DNA from: JAHCHG01 sp038251885
Lineage (GTDB): Bacteria > Acidobacteriota > Blastocatellia > Pyrinomonadales > Pyrinomonadaceae
Reading direction: 5' to 3'
Length of the DNA stretch: 9,112 nucleotides
Assembly: GCA_038251885.1 (NCBI GenBank)
Contig: JBBSAX010000207.1
Location: forward strand, 1-9,112
This document shows, piece by piece, positions 1-6,193 of this stretch; positions within the stretch are counted from its first letter, which is position 1; each line of letters starts with the position of its first letter. A program made the translations under genes and the position numbers. The notes beneath the pieces were generated by a model that was not told the DNA's origin, did not search any database, and worked only from the letters and a program-made list of their open reading frames with translations.

Positions 1-650
1 CCAGAAGAAACATTTGCATCTAAAGAAACTCCGGCAAGTTTTTTGAAATTTGCCGGAAAATTTTCTTGAAAAATAAAAGGCACGAGTGCGGGGCGAGTTT
101 CGACAATTTTCAACCTGAATTGCCTTGCAACGCGATAGCCAAAATCTGTCGCTCCGATTTTCGGAATCGAAAGTCCGCCCGTCGCAACAACAAGATTTTC
201 GCTCGTGAATTTTCCTTGATTGGTTTCAATTTCAAACAATACATTTTTAGAAACGCTTTTAACTGAACAATTTAAGCGAATATCAACAATTGCTTTTCGG
301 CATTCGGTCAAAAGCATTTCGATGATTTTCAATGAACTCTCGCGGCAAAAAAGCTGTCCGAGTTTTTTTTCGTAAAATGTAATATCGTGTTTTTTGACAA
401 GTTCGACAAAATCCTGCGGAGTGTAACCGGCAAGCGCAGATTTACAAAAATGTGGGTTTTCGGAAATAAAATTTTCAGCCCGCGTGTGAATATTCGTAAA
501 ATTACAGCGACCGCCGCCGGAAATGATAATTTTGCGAGCGACTCTCGGATTATGTTCAATAACCAAAACTTTCCGTCCGCGTTTTCCGGCTTCAATCGCA
601 CAAAAAAGTCCCGCCGCACCGCCGCCGATAATAATTGCATCAAATTTCAT
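1..650 (-). CDS. HI0933/BaiN-family FAD-dependent oxidoreductase, N-terminal part (3' end outside window)
   Basis: The minus frame is open from ATG at 648-650 to the left edge, giving 216 codons of a family that is usually about 400 residues, so the C-terminal half is missing. The N-terminus is a Rossmann FAD-binding motif (IIIGGGAAG, residues 6-14) with the acidic residue E32 at the end of strand 2. It is followed by the family hallmark ISGGGRCNFTN at residues 43-53. VVATGG near residue 160 is the second conserved flavoprotein strand. Members are soluble flavoproteins annotated as NAD(P)/FAD-dependent or aminoacetone oxidases; the substrate cannot be read from sequence. The start overlaps the stop of the upstream dinB-like gene by one base (TGATG), which suggests translational coupling. 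The family call is firm; the substrate is unknown. Confidence 0.9.
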   Translation of the reverse strand, partial: MKFDAIIIGGGAAGLFCAIEAGKRGRKVLVIEHNPRVARKIIISGGGRCNFTNIHTRAENFISENPHFCKSALAGYTPQDFVELVKKHDITFYEKKLGQLFCRESSLKIIEMLLTECRKAIVDIRLNCSVKSVSKNVLFEIETNQGKFTSENLVVATGGLSIPKIGATDFGYRVARQFRLKIVETRPALVPFIFQENFPANFKKLAGVSLDANVSS

Positions 651-1177
651 CAATCTAAATATCTTTCCTTCAAAATATTTATGTGATGAATTTCGTGTCC
701 GGCGATCAAATAAGCTAAAGCTCTGACGCTCACCGAATTTTCGCTTGCAATGCCCGAACGCTGCCAGGCTTCGTTTGATAAATTTTGAAACATTAAAATG
801 TTCGCATCTCTGACAAAAGCAAATTCGGCGGTCAACTCGGTGAATTTACAGTCATCAAAACTTGCATTTTCGATGTAAGCGTCTTGTTCAAAACCCTCGA
901 TTTTCACTTGATCGTTTCGCGCAAAGCGCAGCGCACGATAAGCGAAAATCCTTTCCGTATCAATAATATGCCCTAAAAGTTCCTTGATGCTCCATTTCCC
1001 CGGCGCATATCTGAAAAGTGCTTTTTCTTCGGAAATTTCTACTAAAAGATTTTGCGTTTCGCTTTTGTTATTTTTCAAAACCGCCAAAATATTGTCTTCT
1101 TTTACTAACGAAACATATTTTTCGTAATATTCTGCATATTCATTTTGTTCGGGACGCGAAAATGTTAAATTATTCAT
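650..1177 (-). CDS. DinB/YfiT-like putative metal-dependent protein
   Basis: This 175-residue protein matches the DinB/YfiT four-helix-bundle superfamily in length and motif layout. APGKWSIKELLGHIIDTER (residues 58-76) supplies the first metal-ligand His, H70. GHEIHHINILKERYL (160-174) supplies H161 and H165, the H-x3-H pair that completes the usual three-His site. Members include bacillithiol or mycothiol transferases and many uncharacterised damage-inducible proteins; the substrate here is unknown. No signal peptide is visible, so it is probably cytoplasmic. The ATG start is supported by a Shine-Dalgarno GAGGT (plus positions 1184-1188) about 6 bases upstream. It is the first gene of a two-gene unit with the flavoprotein, and its TGA overlaps that gene's ATG. 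Confidence 0.88.
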   Translation of the reverse strand: MNNLTFSRPEQNEYAEYYEKYVSLVKEDNILAVLKNNKSETQNLLVEISEEKALFRYAPGKWSIKELLGHIIDTERIFAYRALRFARNDQVKIEGFEQDAYIENASFDDCKFTELTAEFAFVRDANILMFQNLSNEAWQRSGIASENSVSVRALAYLIAGHEIHHINILKERYLD

Positions 1178-1249
1178 TGTTTTACCTCAAACTTTATTGG
1201 TTATTTTACCAAAATTAGTTTATATTTGCCTTGCTTTGGACAGAAAAAT
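1178..1249. promoter_or_regulatory. Divergent intergenic region with a candidate plus-strand promoter
   Basis: These 72 bases separate the dinB-like gene (minus) from a secreted-protein gene (plus), so promoters for both should lie here. On the plus strand, TTGGTT at 1197-1202 and TATATT at 1221-1226 are 18 bases apart, placing transcription start near 1233, just before the ATG at 1250. TATATTTG at 1221-1228 also fits the TAnnTTTG element described in Bacteroidetes. On the minus strand TAAAAT (plus 1203-1208) could be a -10 for dinB, but I see no good -35. The plus promoter is a weak call. Confidence 0.3.
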
Positions 1250-1657
1250 ATGAAATTCAAATTATCAATCATAATCAGCGTATTTCTTTTTTGCGCGGTC
1301 AACGTTTTTACCCAAAACGGCGGCAAAGCCGAACCGCTCAGAATAAATTTTGACAAAGGAAAATCCCAAAAAACGGTTTCCGGCAGTTTGAAAGGCGACG
1401 AACAATATGAGTATATTTTCGGCGCAAACGCGGGACAAAAAGTAAAAATCAAAATCGTTTCAACTGCTCCAAAAGGAAAATTTCACGCTTTCAAAGTTTT
1501 AGGCGCGGACGAAATTGATTTTACATCCGAATATGACAATAATTACGATCTCGAATTTACCGCGCCGGAAACGGGCGATTATTTGATTTTTGTAAATTTG
1601 CGACCGACGGAAAAAGTTCGCGCAGGAAAATTTTCTCTGGCTTTGAATATTAACTGA
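1250..1657 (+). CDS. Small secreted protein, possible PPC-like beta-sandwich
   Basis: The frame opens at a TTG at 1226, but ATG at 1250 is preferred. It puts the charged MKFK start directly before a hydrophobic signal-peptide core (residues 5-20), and GGA at 1238-1240 lies upstream. The resulting 135-residue precursor is probably cleaved near residue 21 (VFT/Q) and exported. The mature part contains VSGSLKGDEQYEY (43-55), NAGQKVKIKI (60-69) and GDYLIFV (109-115). This V-G-x-L ... Y-x-F-x-A-x-A-G-Q ... G-x-Y pattern is typical of bacterial pre-peptidase C-terminal (PPC)-like or lysozyme-inhibitor-like beta-sandwiches. No catalytic motif is visible. The gene converges with the H1-like gene, with 3 bases between their stops. 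Export is likely; the fold is an inference and the function is unknown. Confidence 0.72.
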   Translation: MKFKLSIIISVFLFCAVNVFTQNGGKAEPLRINFDKGKSQKTVSGSLKGDEQYEYIFGANAGQKVKIKIVSTAPKGKFHAFKVLGADEIDFTSEYDNNYDLEFTAPETGDYLIFVNLRPTEKVRAGKFSLALNIN

Positions 1658-1660
1658 AAC

Positions 1661-3139
1661 TTATTGCTGAAGATTACAAACAATTGAGTGAGCGGCTTTT
1701 AGATCTGTTTCGATTTGAAGCCGCTTTTCCTTGTCTTCTTCCTGCAAAATACTGATTACATTTGCTTTATTTGTCCGCAGACATTTATTTTTGCGATGAT
1801 TTTTCAAATCTTTAATTACTGAATCGGTTTCTCCGATACAGATCAACTTGTGATGTCCGCGATTCCTTCTATCCGTAAAGCGTTTTGAAATTACGTAAAC
1901 CGCCGGAATTTCTTTGAAGTTTTCGTTAATCTCGTAAACTTTAAATTGATAAAAATCTTTCTCGCCGCGAAAAACTGCCTGACTGATTGCTCTGACCGAT
2001 TTTCTTTTCGGTTTTTCGATCTTTTCAATTTTCGGTTCGATTTTCGGCAATACAATTTCTTTTTTTGCAGAAACTTTTCGCTCTGATCGTATTTTCCCCG
2101 TAATTGCGGGCTTTGCAAAAGCCAAGATGTTTTTTCTTTTAGAGTTTGCTGAGGCTTTTATCACCGCCTTTTTCGGTTTCACAGTTTTTTTGACGGACTT
2201 GCCTTTTGTTTCTGCTTTTACAACCTTTGGCTTTGAGACGGATTTTGCAGAAGATTTTTTGGCAACAGTTTTAGTAGTTTTAATTGGCGTTTTCGGTTTA
2301 ACTAAGAGAGCTTTTGCTTTGACCGTTTTAACTGATTTTTTTGCAGCCGTAATATTAGTTTTCGCCTTATTTATCGGAGTTTTTTCGACCGATTTCTTTG
2401 CTTTCGATTTTGAAATTTGCTTGACGTTTTTGACAATGTTTGGTGTCAAAATCTTCTTTTTCGCAACGCTTGGTTTAGTATTTTTCGGTGTGGATTTTTT
2501 GGCAACAGTTGATTTACTTTTAGAAGTTTCGGTTTTCGTCGTCGGAACTTTAACGACTTTAGGTTTTTCAGTTTTGCTCTTTAAACTTTTCGATTTAATC
2601 GCACTCGTTTTCGGTTCGATCTTTTTTGTTGTCCGAGGTTTCGGTTTGGCTGTTTTGACCAAAATTTTAACAGTTTTTTCTTTCTGATTTTTCGCTACTG
2701 CGGACTTAGCAGTTTGAGTTTTCGGTTTATTTTGAGTCTTTAAATTTGTTTTGGAAACTATTTTAGTTTTCGCTGAAATTTTGTTTTCAGTTTTTTTAGA
2801 AACTATATTTGTTTCAGTTTTTTTAGCTGTAGTTAATTTCGTGTTAGCGGTTATAGGAGTTTTTTTTGCGTTTGTTTTCGGCAATACAGTTTTGGTAACT
2901 ATGATTTTTTTGACAGAGGTTGGAGGCTTCACTTTTTGAATTTTTGGCGGATTTTTTTTAGATTCATCGCCTTCCATTAATCGCGGCTTGACGCTTTTTG
3001 CAGAAACATTTTTTTTTATTGCAACAGAATTTTCCGATAATTTTGCTTTTTTGGTAATATTCGCAGAAGTTTTACTTTGCGCTTTTGATTTTGCAGAATT
3101 TGTCTTTTTTTCAGTTGCTGATTGTTTCATATAAGACAT
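1661..3139 (-). CDS. Histone H1-like lysine-rich protein with C-terminal degenerate GIY-YIG-like domain
   Basis: The open frame extends to a TTG at 3166 (501 residues). ATG at 3139 or 3130 is more plausible, because the extra N-terminus (IWCFVYNT) is unlike the rest. Residue numbers here use the 501-residue frame. Residues about 14-395 are low-complexity Lys/Thr/Ser/Ala/Val with KP, KT and AKK repeats and almost no aromatics, like eukaryotic H1 tails and bacterial HctB or AlgP-type tails, so DNA or RNA binding is expected. Residues about 396-501 are ordinary globular sequence. There VYVI (Y424), CIG (443-445), H457, E486 and N498 line up with GIY-YIG nucleases, and the E-to-N spacing of 12 equals that in UvrC. 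The YIG Tyr is Cys443 and the catalytic Arg position is Asp453, so nuclease activity is doubtful. The gene follows rsmG on the same strand. Confidence 0.78.
   Translation of the reverse strand: MSYMKQSATEKKTNSAKSKAQSKTSANITKKAKLSENSVAIKKNVSAKSVKPRLMEGDESKKNPPKIQKVKPPTSVKKIIVTKTVLPKTNAKKTPITANTKLTTAKKTETNIVSKKTENKISAKTKIVSKTNLKTQNKPKTQTAKSAVAKNQKEKTVKILVKTAKPKPRTTKKIEPKTSAIKSKSLKSKTEKPKVVKVPTTKTETSKSKSTVAKKSTPKNTKPSVAKKKILTPNIVKNVKQISKSKAKKSVEKTPINKAKTNITAAKKSVKTVKAKALLVKPKTPIKTTKTVAKKSSAKSVSKPKVVKAETKGKSVKKTVKPKKAVIKASANSKRKNILAFAKPAITGKIRSERKVSAKKEIVLPKIEPKIEKIEKPKRKSVRAISQAVFRGEKDFYQFKVYEINENFKEIPAVYVISKRFTDRRNRGHHKLICIGETDSVIKDLKNHRKNKCLRTNKANVISILQEEDKEKRLQIETDLKAAHSIVCNLQQ
1691..1730 (+). 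terminator. Candidate terminator of the secreted-protein gene, inside the convergent gene
   Basis: AGCGGCTT (1691-1698) and AAGCCGCT (1718-1725) form a perfect 8-bp stem with a 19-base loop. It is followed by a short T run on the plus strand, 33 bases past the stop of the plus gene. It lies within the last codons of the convergent H1-like gene. The long loop and short T tract make it a weak terminator call. Confidence 0.35.
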
Positions 3140-3142
3140 TGT

Positions 3143-3148
3143 ATTATA
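3143..3148 (-). promoter_or_regulatory. TATAAT -10 element directly upstream of the H1-like start
   Basis: A perfect TATAAT on the minus strand ends only 3 bases before the ATG at 3139. Transcription would then begin around 3136, giving a leaderless or 5-6-base-leader mRNA that starts at ATG 3130 (MKQSATEKK). No good -35 lies 16-18 bases upstream (TGTCTT at 17), and neither ATG has a Shine-Dalgarno sequence. Chance occurrence in AT-rich DNA is possible. Confidence 0.35.
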
Positions 3149-3178
3149 AACGAAACACCAAATCAAAGACAGAATTAA

Positions 3179-3787
3179 TTAAATTTGAGCAATAAAAAGA
3201 AAGCGTTTTTCCGATTGCGGGATCAGTTTTTGTTCAAATTTTACACTACAATTTTCCAATTCTTCGCCTAAATTATTGCCGCCGAAAAATAAAATTTTAG
3301 AGCCTTTTGACCATTTGAGAATTTTTGGAAGTTTTCTTGTAAATTTATCCAAAGCACGGCAAGTTATAAAATCTACATCGGGTTGATTTAATTCTTCAAA
3401 TTGTTTTTTTTCAAAAATTGTACGATTTTCCAATTCAAATTTTTGTAAAACTTCTTCTAAAAACTTTGCTTTTCTCAATTTTGATTCGATCAAAACGCCG
3501 TTTAGATCATCGCGGACGATCAAACACGGAACCGACGGCAAACCTGCGCCCGTGCCGATGTCAGCAAAGCTCGCGCCGTTCGGTAAAAACTCTAAAAGTG
3601 TAAGCGATTCTAAAATATGTCGAATGGCAAATTCTTCCGCCGAAGTCGGCGCGACCAAGTGTAAGATTTCATTATTTTGTTGAATGAATTCGTAATAATC
3701 GGCGAGTGATTTAATTTTTGATTCCGGCAAGTTCAAGTTGAATTCGGCTTGATGTTTTTTGACCGCTTCAGTGAAATCTAGTTGCAT
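3179..3787 (-). CDS. rsmG: 16S rRNA (guanine-527-N7)-methyltransferase RsmG (GidB)
   Basis: The 202-residue protein matches RsmG in length (E. coli 207). It has the family's N-terminal helix YYEFIQQNNEILHLVAP (31-47) and the RHILESLTLL segment (56-65). The SAM-binding motif is FADIGTGAGLPSVP (74-87), with acidic E101 in LIESKLRKAKFLEEV at the end of the second strand and the CRALDKF segment (143-149) with R144. RsmG methylates N7 of G527 in the 530 loop of 16S rRNA using S-adenosylmethionine; its loss gives low-level streptomycin resistance in several bacteria. It is cytoplasmic. ATG at 3787 follows family alignment, although no clear Shine-Dalgarno sequence precedes it. The neighbourhood lacks the parA/parB or mnmG genes often found beside rsmG. 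The H1-like gene follows in the same direction. Confidence 0.95.
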   Translation of the reverse strand: MQLDFTEAVKKHQAEFNLNLPESKIKSLADYYEFIQQNNEILHLVAPTSAEEFAIRHILESLTLLEFLPNGASFADIGTGAGLPSVPCLIVRDDLNGVLIESKLRKAKFLEEVLQKFELENRTIFEKKQFEELNQPDVDFITCRALDKFTRKLPKILKWSKGSKILFFGGNNLGEELENCSVKFEQKLIPQSEKRFLFIAQI

Positions 3788-3797
3788 AAGCAGATAG

Positions 3798-4447
3798 TTT
3801 AACAGAGAAACGGCAAAAATTCGCTATACCGGAACAGGCAGATTGAAAGGGTTTTGGGAAATATTCAAACCCGGCGGAACGCTACCCGAACACCCCGATC
3901 TTTTGAGCGAAGCCGTGCTGCCGCCCGAAAAACGAGGTTCGCAAAAACAATATACCTTGCTTGATAGCTTCATCGTAAATCTGCCTCCATGCGGGAAATA
4001 TATTTTGCCCGGATCAGAAAATTGGCGCATTGATAAATCCATCGAAGGAATGTATATTTTGCTTTTTCCTATGGAAGCAAGCGACGCGACAAGTTCCGCT
4101 TCAAATGCCGGAAACGGAAACATTGCAACCGGCGCAGTCGCCGGATTTCCAATGCTGACTCTACCTTATTACCTAAGGAATACAAGCAATGTTAATATGA
4201 AATCAATCACAAATATTTCAAAATCTTCCGATGAGTTTATAGTCCAATCTCTGCCGATTTTCCTTTGCTGGAAGGAAATTACAGGCGCGAAATTTTACCG
4301 TCTGAAGATTCAAAACGAAATCAAAAAATCTTTTCTGCCATAGTGTTGCCGTCCGCAAAACAATACCAACTTCTGTCTTTCATCCACGAACTTGCCAAGT
4401 TAAAACAACCTCGTTGGAAAACATTGGCGATTGACAAAAACGATTAA
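3798..4447 (+). pseudogene. Remnant of a larger protein gene, 5'-truncated and frameshifted
   Basis: The plus frame is open from just after a stop at 3795-3797 to a TAG at 4341-4343, but has no ATG start; the first usual initiator is TTG at 3843. The translation reads like the C-terminal part of a longer protein: RYTGTGRLKGFWEIFKPGG, NLPPCGKYILPG and GMYILLFPMEAS suggest a beta-rich domain I recall from unnamed bacterial proteins. It then gives CWKEITGAKFYRLKI, a typical W-x-x-v-x-GA-x-x-Y strand pattern. At a run of six A (4323-4328) the homologous-looking reading continues in the -1 frame (IFSAIVLPSAKQYQLL ... RWKTLAIDKND) to TAA at 4445-4447. A seventh A would join the two frames. It could be a decayed gene or a real gene with a sequencing error. 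The function is unknown. Confidence 0.5.
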
Positions 4448-4606
4448 ACGCTTAATAAATCTAATTTTTAGAACGTGAAATAATAGTTAAATCGGTAATT
4501 AATTTTCAAATTCTTTTGAATCTCTATATTTTATTTAAAATTCGTGCAAAATATCAATCAAGTTGCGTTCACAAAAAGTAAGAGATTTAAAATAATTTAA
4601 GAAAAC

Positions 4607-4611
4607 AGGAG
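4607..4611 (+). promoter_or_regulatory. Ribosome binding site of the lipoprotein gene
   Basis: AGGAG lies 11 bases before ATG 4623. A nearer ATG at 4616 is in another frame that does not give the signal peptide, so 4623 is chosen although the spacing is slightly long. Confidence 0.55.
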
Positions 4612-4622
4612 AAAAATGAGAA

Positions 4623-5027
4623 ATGAGAAAATTGATTTTATTTATGGGTTTGGTTTGTTGTCTGACTTTTACCGGATGCAACAAAGATGCGGAAGTTGAC
4701 GCATTTTTAACGGAATTTGAAGCGACAACTGCCGATATTGCTAAAAAAATTGATGATAATCCTTCAGCCGCCGGGGTTGATGAAGCACAAAAAGCTTTTA
4801 CGGCTAAAAAATCTACTTTAGTAACAAAATTTGATGCGATCAAAAGTGCCAGAAGTTTTCAGGTAAGCGAAGCAAAGCAGAAGGAAATGATGGATAGAGT
4901 TGTGAAAAGCGCGTCTGCTCTCACCGAAACAGCACGGAAAAACGCAATGAAATTAGCCTCTGACCCGGAAGCAATATCGAAATTTCAAGCATTAATGAAG
5001 GATTACGGCGAAACTTTTAAGATGTAA
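4623..5027 (+). CDS. Small helical lipoprotein of unknown function
   Basis: The 134-residue product begins MRKLILFMGLVCCL and ends its signal at FTGC (16-19), a plausible lipobox with C19 as the lipidated cysteine. The +2 residue is Asn, not Asp, so outer-membrane sorting would be allowed if an E. coli-like rule applies. The mature part is rich in Ala, Lys, Glu and Asp with heptad-like spacing and no Pro-rich or catalytic motif, suggesting a short helical bundle or coiled coil. It resembles small periplasmic lipoproteins, but I do not recognise a named family. The gene is monocistronic, with its own Shine-Dalgarno sequence and a strong terminator 28 bases after the stop. Lipoprotein status is likely; the role is unknown. 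Confidence 0.75.
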   Translation: MRKLILFMGLVCCLTFTGCNKDAEVDAFLTEFEATTADIAKKIDDNPSAAGVDEAQKAFTAKKSTLVTKFDAIKSARSFQVSEAKQKEMMDRVVKSASALTETARKNAMKLASDPEAISKFQALMKDYGETFKM

Positions 5028-5054
5028 ATAGGATTTTGAAAATTTTACATTGGT

Positions 5055-5091
5055 GCGGATGAATTTGAAGAATTCATCCGCGTTTTATTTT
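5055..5091 (+). terminator. Rho-independent terminator of the lipoprotein gene
   Basis: GCGGATGAATT (5055-5065) pairs perfectly with AATTCATCCGC (5071-5081) across a 5-base loop. A T-rich tract (GTTTTATTTT) follows on the plus strand. It lies 28 bases after the lipoprotein stop codon. Confidence 0.9.
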
Positions 5092-5364
5092 GTCGGTAAG
5101 ATGTTTAATCTGCTCTAAAAGCAGACTTAAAAGTTAAATATTTTTTGATTTTTTTGGAATACTATTTTCGATATTTCTCTATTGAGAGTTTCAAATTAAA
5201 CGTACACAGACACCTTTTAATAAAGAGGTGGCAAAATTCGATTTTGCGAGAACCACAGCAGATTTAATATTAGAAGAAAAAGTCAGGAGTGCGTGAGTGA
5301 GCAATGGCGCATCGGCGTAATTTCGCACTTAAATTTCAAATCATTCACTTATCTCGAATTTTCT
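5092..5364. other. Gene-free gap with small hairpins
   Basis: This gap lies between the lipoprotein terminator and the 3' end of the HIT gene. I see no supported gene on either strand; all frames are short and broken. It holds a 6-bp hairpin (TCTGCT 5109-5114 with AGCAGA 5120-5125) and two directly abutting hairpins at 5211-5230 and 5231-5247, listed separately. No clear terminator for the HIT operon was found here. Confidence 0.6.
5211..5247. repeat. Two abutting inverted repeats (tandem hairpins)
   Basis: The first, 5211-5230, begins CACCTTTT and ends AAAGAGGTG, forming an 8-bp stem with one G-T pair and a 4-base loop. The second, 5231-5247, pairs GCAAAAT with ATTTTGC perfectly across the loop TCG. 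They touch with no spacer. Neither has a following T run, so they do not look like standard terminators. They could be 3'-UTR structure of the HIT operon mRNA or part of a small RNA. Confidence 0.5.
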
Positions 5365-5859
5365 CTAAAATTTACCCCTCAATTTATCGTAAGTTGTCTG
5401 GAGAGATTCGGGAATTGTTCGCGTTTCTCCAATAGCAGTCATAAAATTTGCGTCGCCAACCCAGCGCGGTAAAATGTGCAAGTGAAAATGTTCGGCAACG
5501 CCCGCACCTCCTGCTTTGCCGAAATTCATCCCGACATTCATTCCGTGCGGTTCATAAACTTCACGCAAAATACTTTGGCATTTTTTGGTTAAATCCATTA
5601 ATTCGTCTGTTATTTCTTTTGAGGCTTTATCTAAATCGGCAAGATGTGCGAACGGAACGATCATCAAATGTCCGCTGATATACGGATAAATATTTAAAAT
5701 TACAAAATTAAACCCGGCGCGATGAAGTATGAAATTTTCTTCATCGTTCGCCGGGCTTTTTAGAATATCGCAAAAAACACAACCGCTTGGTTTAACGGTT
5801 GATGAATTTTCAGCGGATTTGATGTAGTCGTAACGCCAAGGACTCCATAAAACATCCAC
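5365..5859 (-). CDS. HIT-family protein, AP4A phosphorylase/ATP adenylyltransferase-like
   Basis: The 164-residue protein begins LWSPWRYDYI (4-13), typical of the Rv2613c-like diadenosine-tetraphosphate phosphorylase group of HIT proteins. CVFC (27-30) with H72 of VPFAH is the usual zinc-type pair. NIYPYISGHLMIVP (56-69) is the HIT core. GMNVGMNFGKAGGAG (106-120) precedes the active-site triad EHFHLHILPRW (123-133) with H124, H126 and H128; H126 is the expected nucleophile. GDANFM (135-140) is also characteristic. Members cleave or phosphorolyse dinucleoside polyphosphates or AMP-linked substrates in the cytosol; the exact substrate is inferred. The start is GTG at 5859, 13 bases after the HU/IHF stop, preceded by AAGGAA that overlaps that stop. 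It is the last gene of the rpsA operon. Confidence 0.9.
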   Translation of the reverse strand: MDVLWSPWRYDYIKSAENSSTVKPSGCVFCDILKSPANDEENFILHRAGFNFVILNIYPYISGHLMIVPFAHLADLDKASKEITDELMDLTKKCQSILREVYEPHGMNVGMNFGKAGGAGVAEHFHLHILPRWVGDANFMTAIGETRTIPESLQTTYDKLRGKF

Positions 5860-5869
5860 GGTTCAAAAT

Positions 5870-5875
5870 TCCTTA
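5870..5875 (-). promoter_or_regulatory. Ribosome binding site deciding the GTG start of the HIT gene
   Basis: AAGGAA on the minus strand overlaps the TAA stop of the HU/IHF gene and lies 10 bases before GTG 5859. An ATG at 5855-5853 is out of frame. The arrangement supports GTG as the start and coupling to the upstream gene. Confidence 0.6.
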
Positions 5876-6148
5876 TTTATTGATTAAATCTTTTAAGTCT
5901 TTTCCGGGCTTGAAATAGGCGACGCGCTTAGCAGGGATTTTTACGGCTTCTCCTGTTTTCGGGTTGCGACCTTTGCGTGCATTACGTTCACGAACGCGGA
6001 AACTGCCGAAACCACGTAGTTCGATTTTTTCCCCTTGGTTTAAGGTACTGACTATGCTGTCGAAAATGATTTCGACCAGTTTTTCGGCATCTTTTTTGGT
6101 CATATCCGCTTCTTTGGCGACTTTTTCTACTAAATCTGCTTTTGTCAT
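5873..6148 (-). CDS. HU/IHF-family DNA-bending protein, IHF-beta-like
   Basis: At 91 residues this is a standard-length HU/IHF subunit. The N-terminal two-helix dimerisation region (about 1-38) leads into IELRGFGSFRVRER (42-55) with the signature GFGSF (46-50). The beta-arm tip RNPKTGE (61-67) carries the intercalating P63, and FKPGKDLKDLI (79-89) closes the protein. MTKADLVEKV, RNPKTG and FKPGK are close to IHF-beta, and the position directly after rpsA matches rpsA-ihfB in E. coli. Homodimeric HU-like function is equally possible because no partner subunit is visible. It bends DNA in the nucleoid. ATG 6148 is preceded by AGGAG (6160-6164), 11 bases away; the gap to the rpsA stop is 45 bases. 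Confidence 0.95.
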   Translation of the reverse strand: MTKADLVEKVAKEADMTKKDAEKLVEIIFDSIVSTLNQGEKIELRGFGSFRVRERNARKGRNPKTGEAVKIPAKRVAYFKPGKDLKDLINK

Positions 6149-6193
6149 CTGTCTTCTCTCTCCTGCACCGTAAATTAAATTAAAAGAACTTAA

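Noticed and set aside
2127..2687. Long plus-strand frame rich in Phe, Leu and Val that looks like a membrane protein
   Set aside because: It is the antisense of the lysine-rich H1-like gene: runs of AAA/AAG codons read as Phe/Leu on the other strand. It has no ribosome site and no recognisable motif.
3824..4123. Minus-strand 99-codon frame opposite the remnant
   Set aside because: The plus reading has recognisable strand and turn patterns, while the minus frame has none and no ribosome site; it is a shadow.
5232..5293. A short protein-like plus-strand frame (AKFDFARTTADLILEE) in the gap before the HIT gene
   Set aside because: It is too short, lacks a start and ribosome site, overlaps the tandem hairpins and ends at a stop; other frames look equally plausible.
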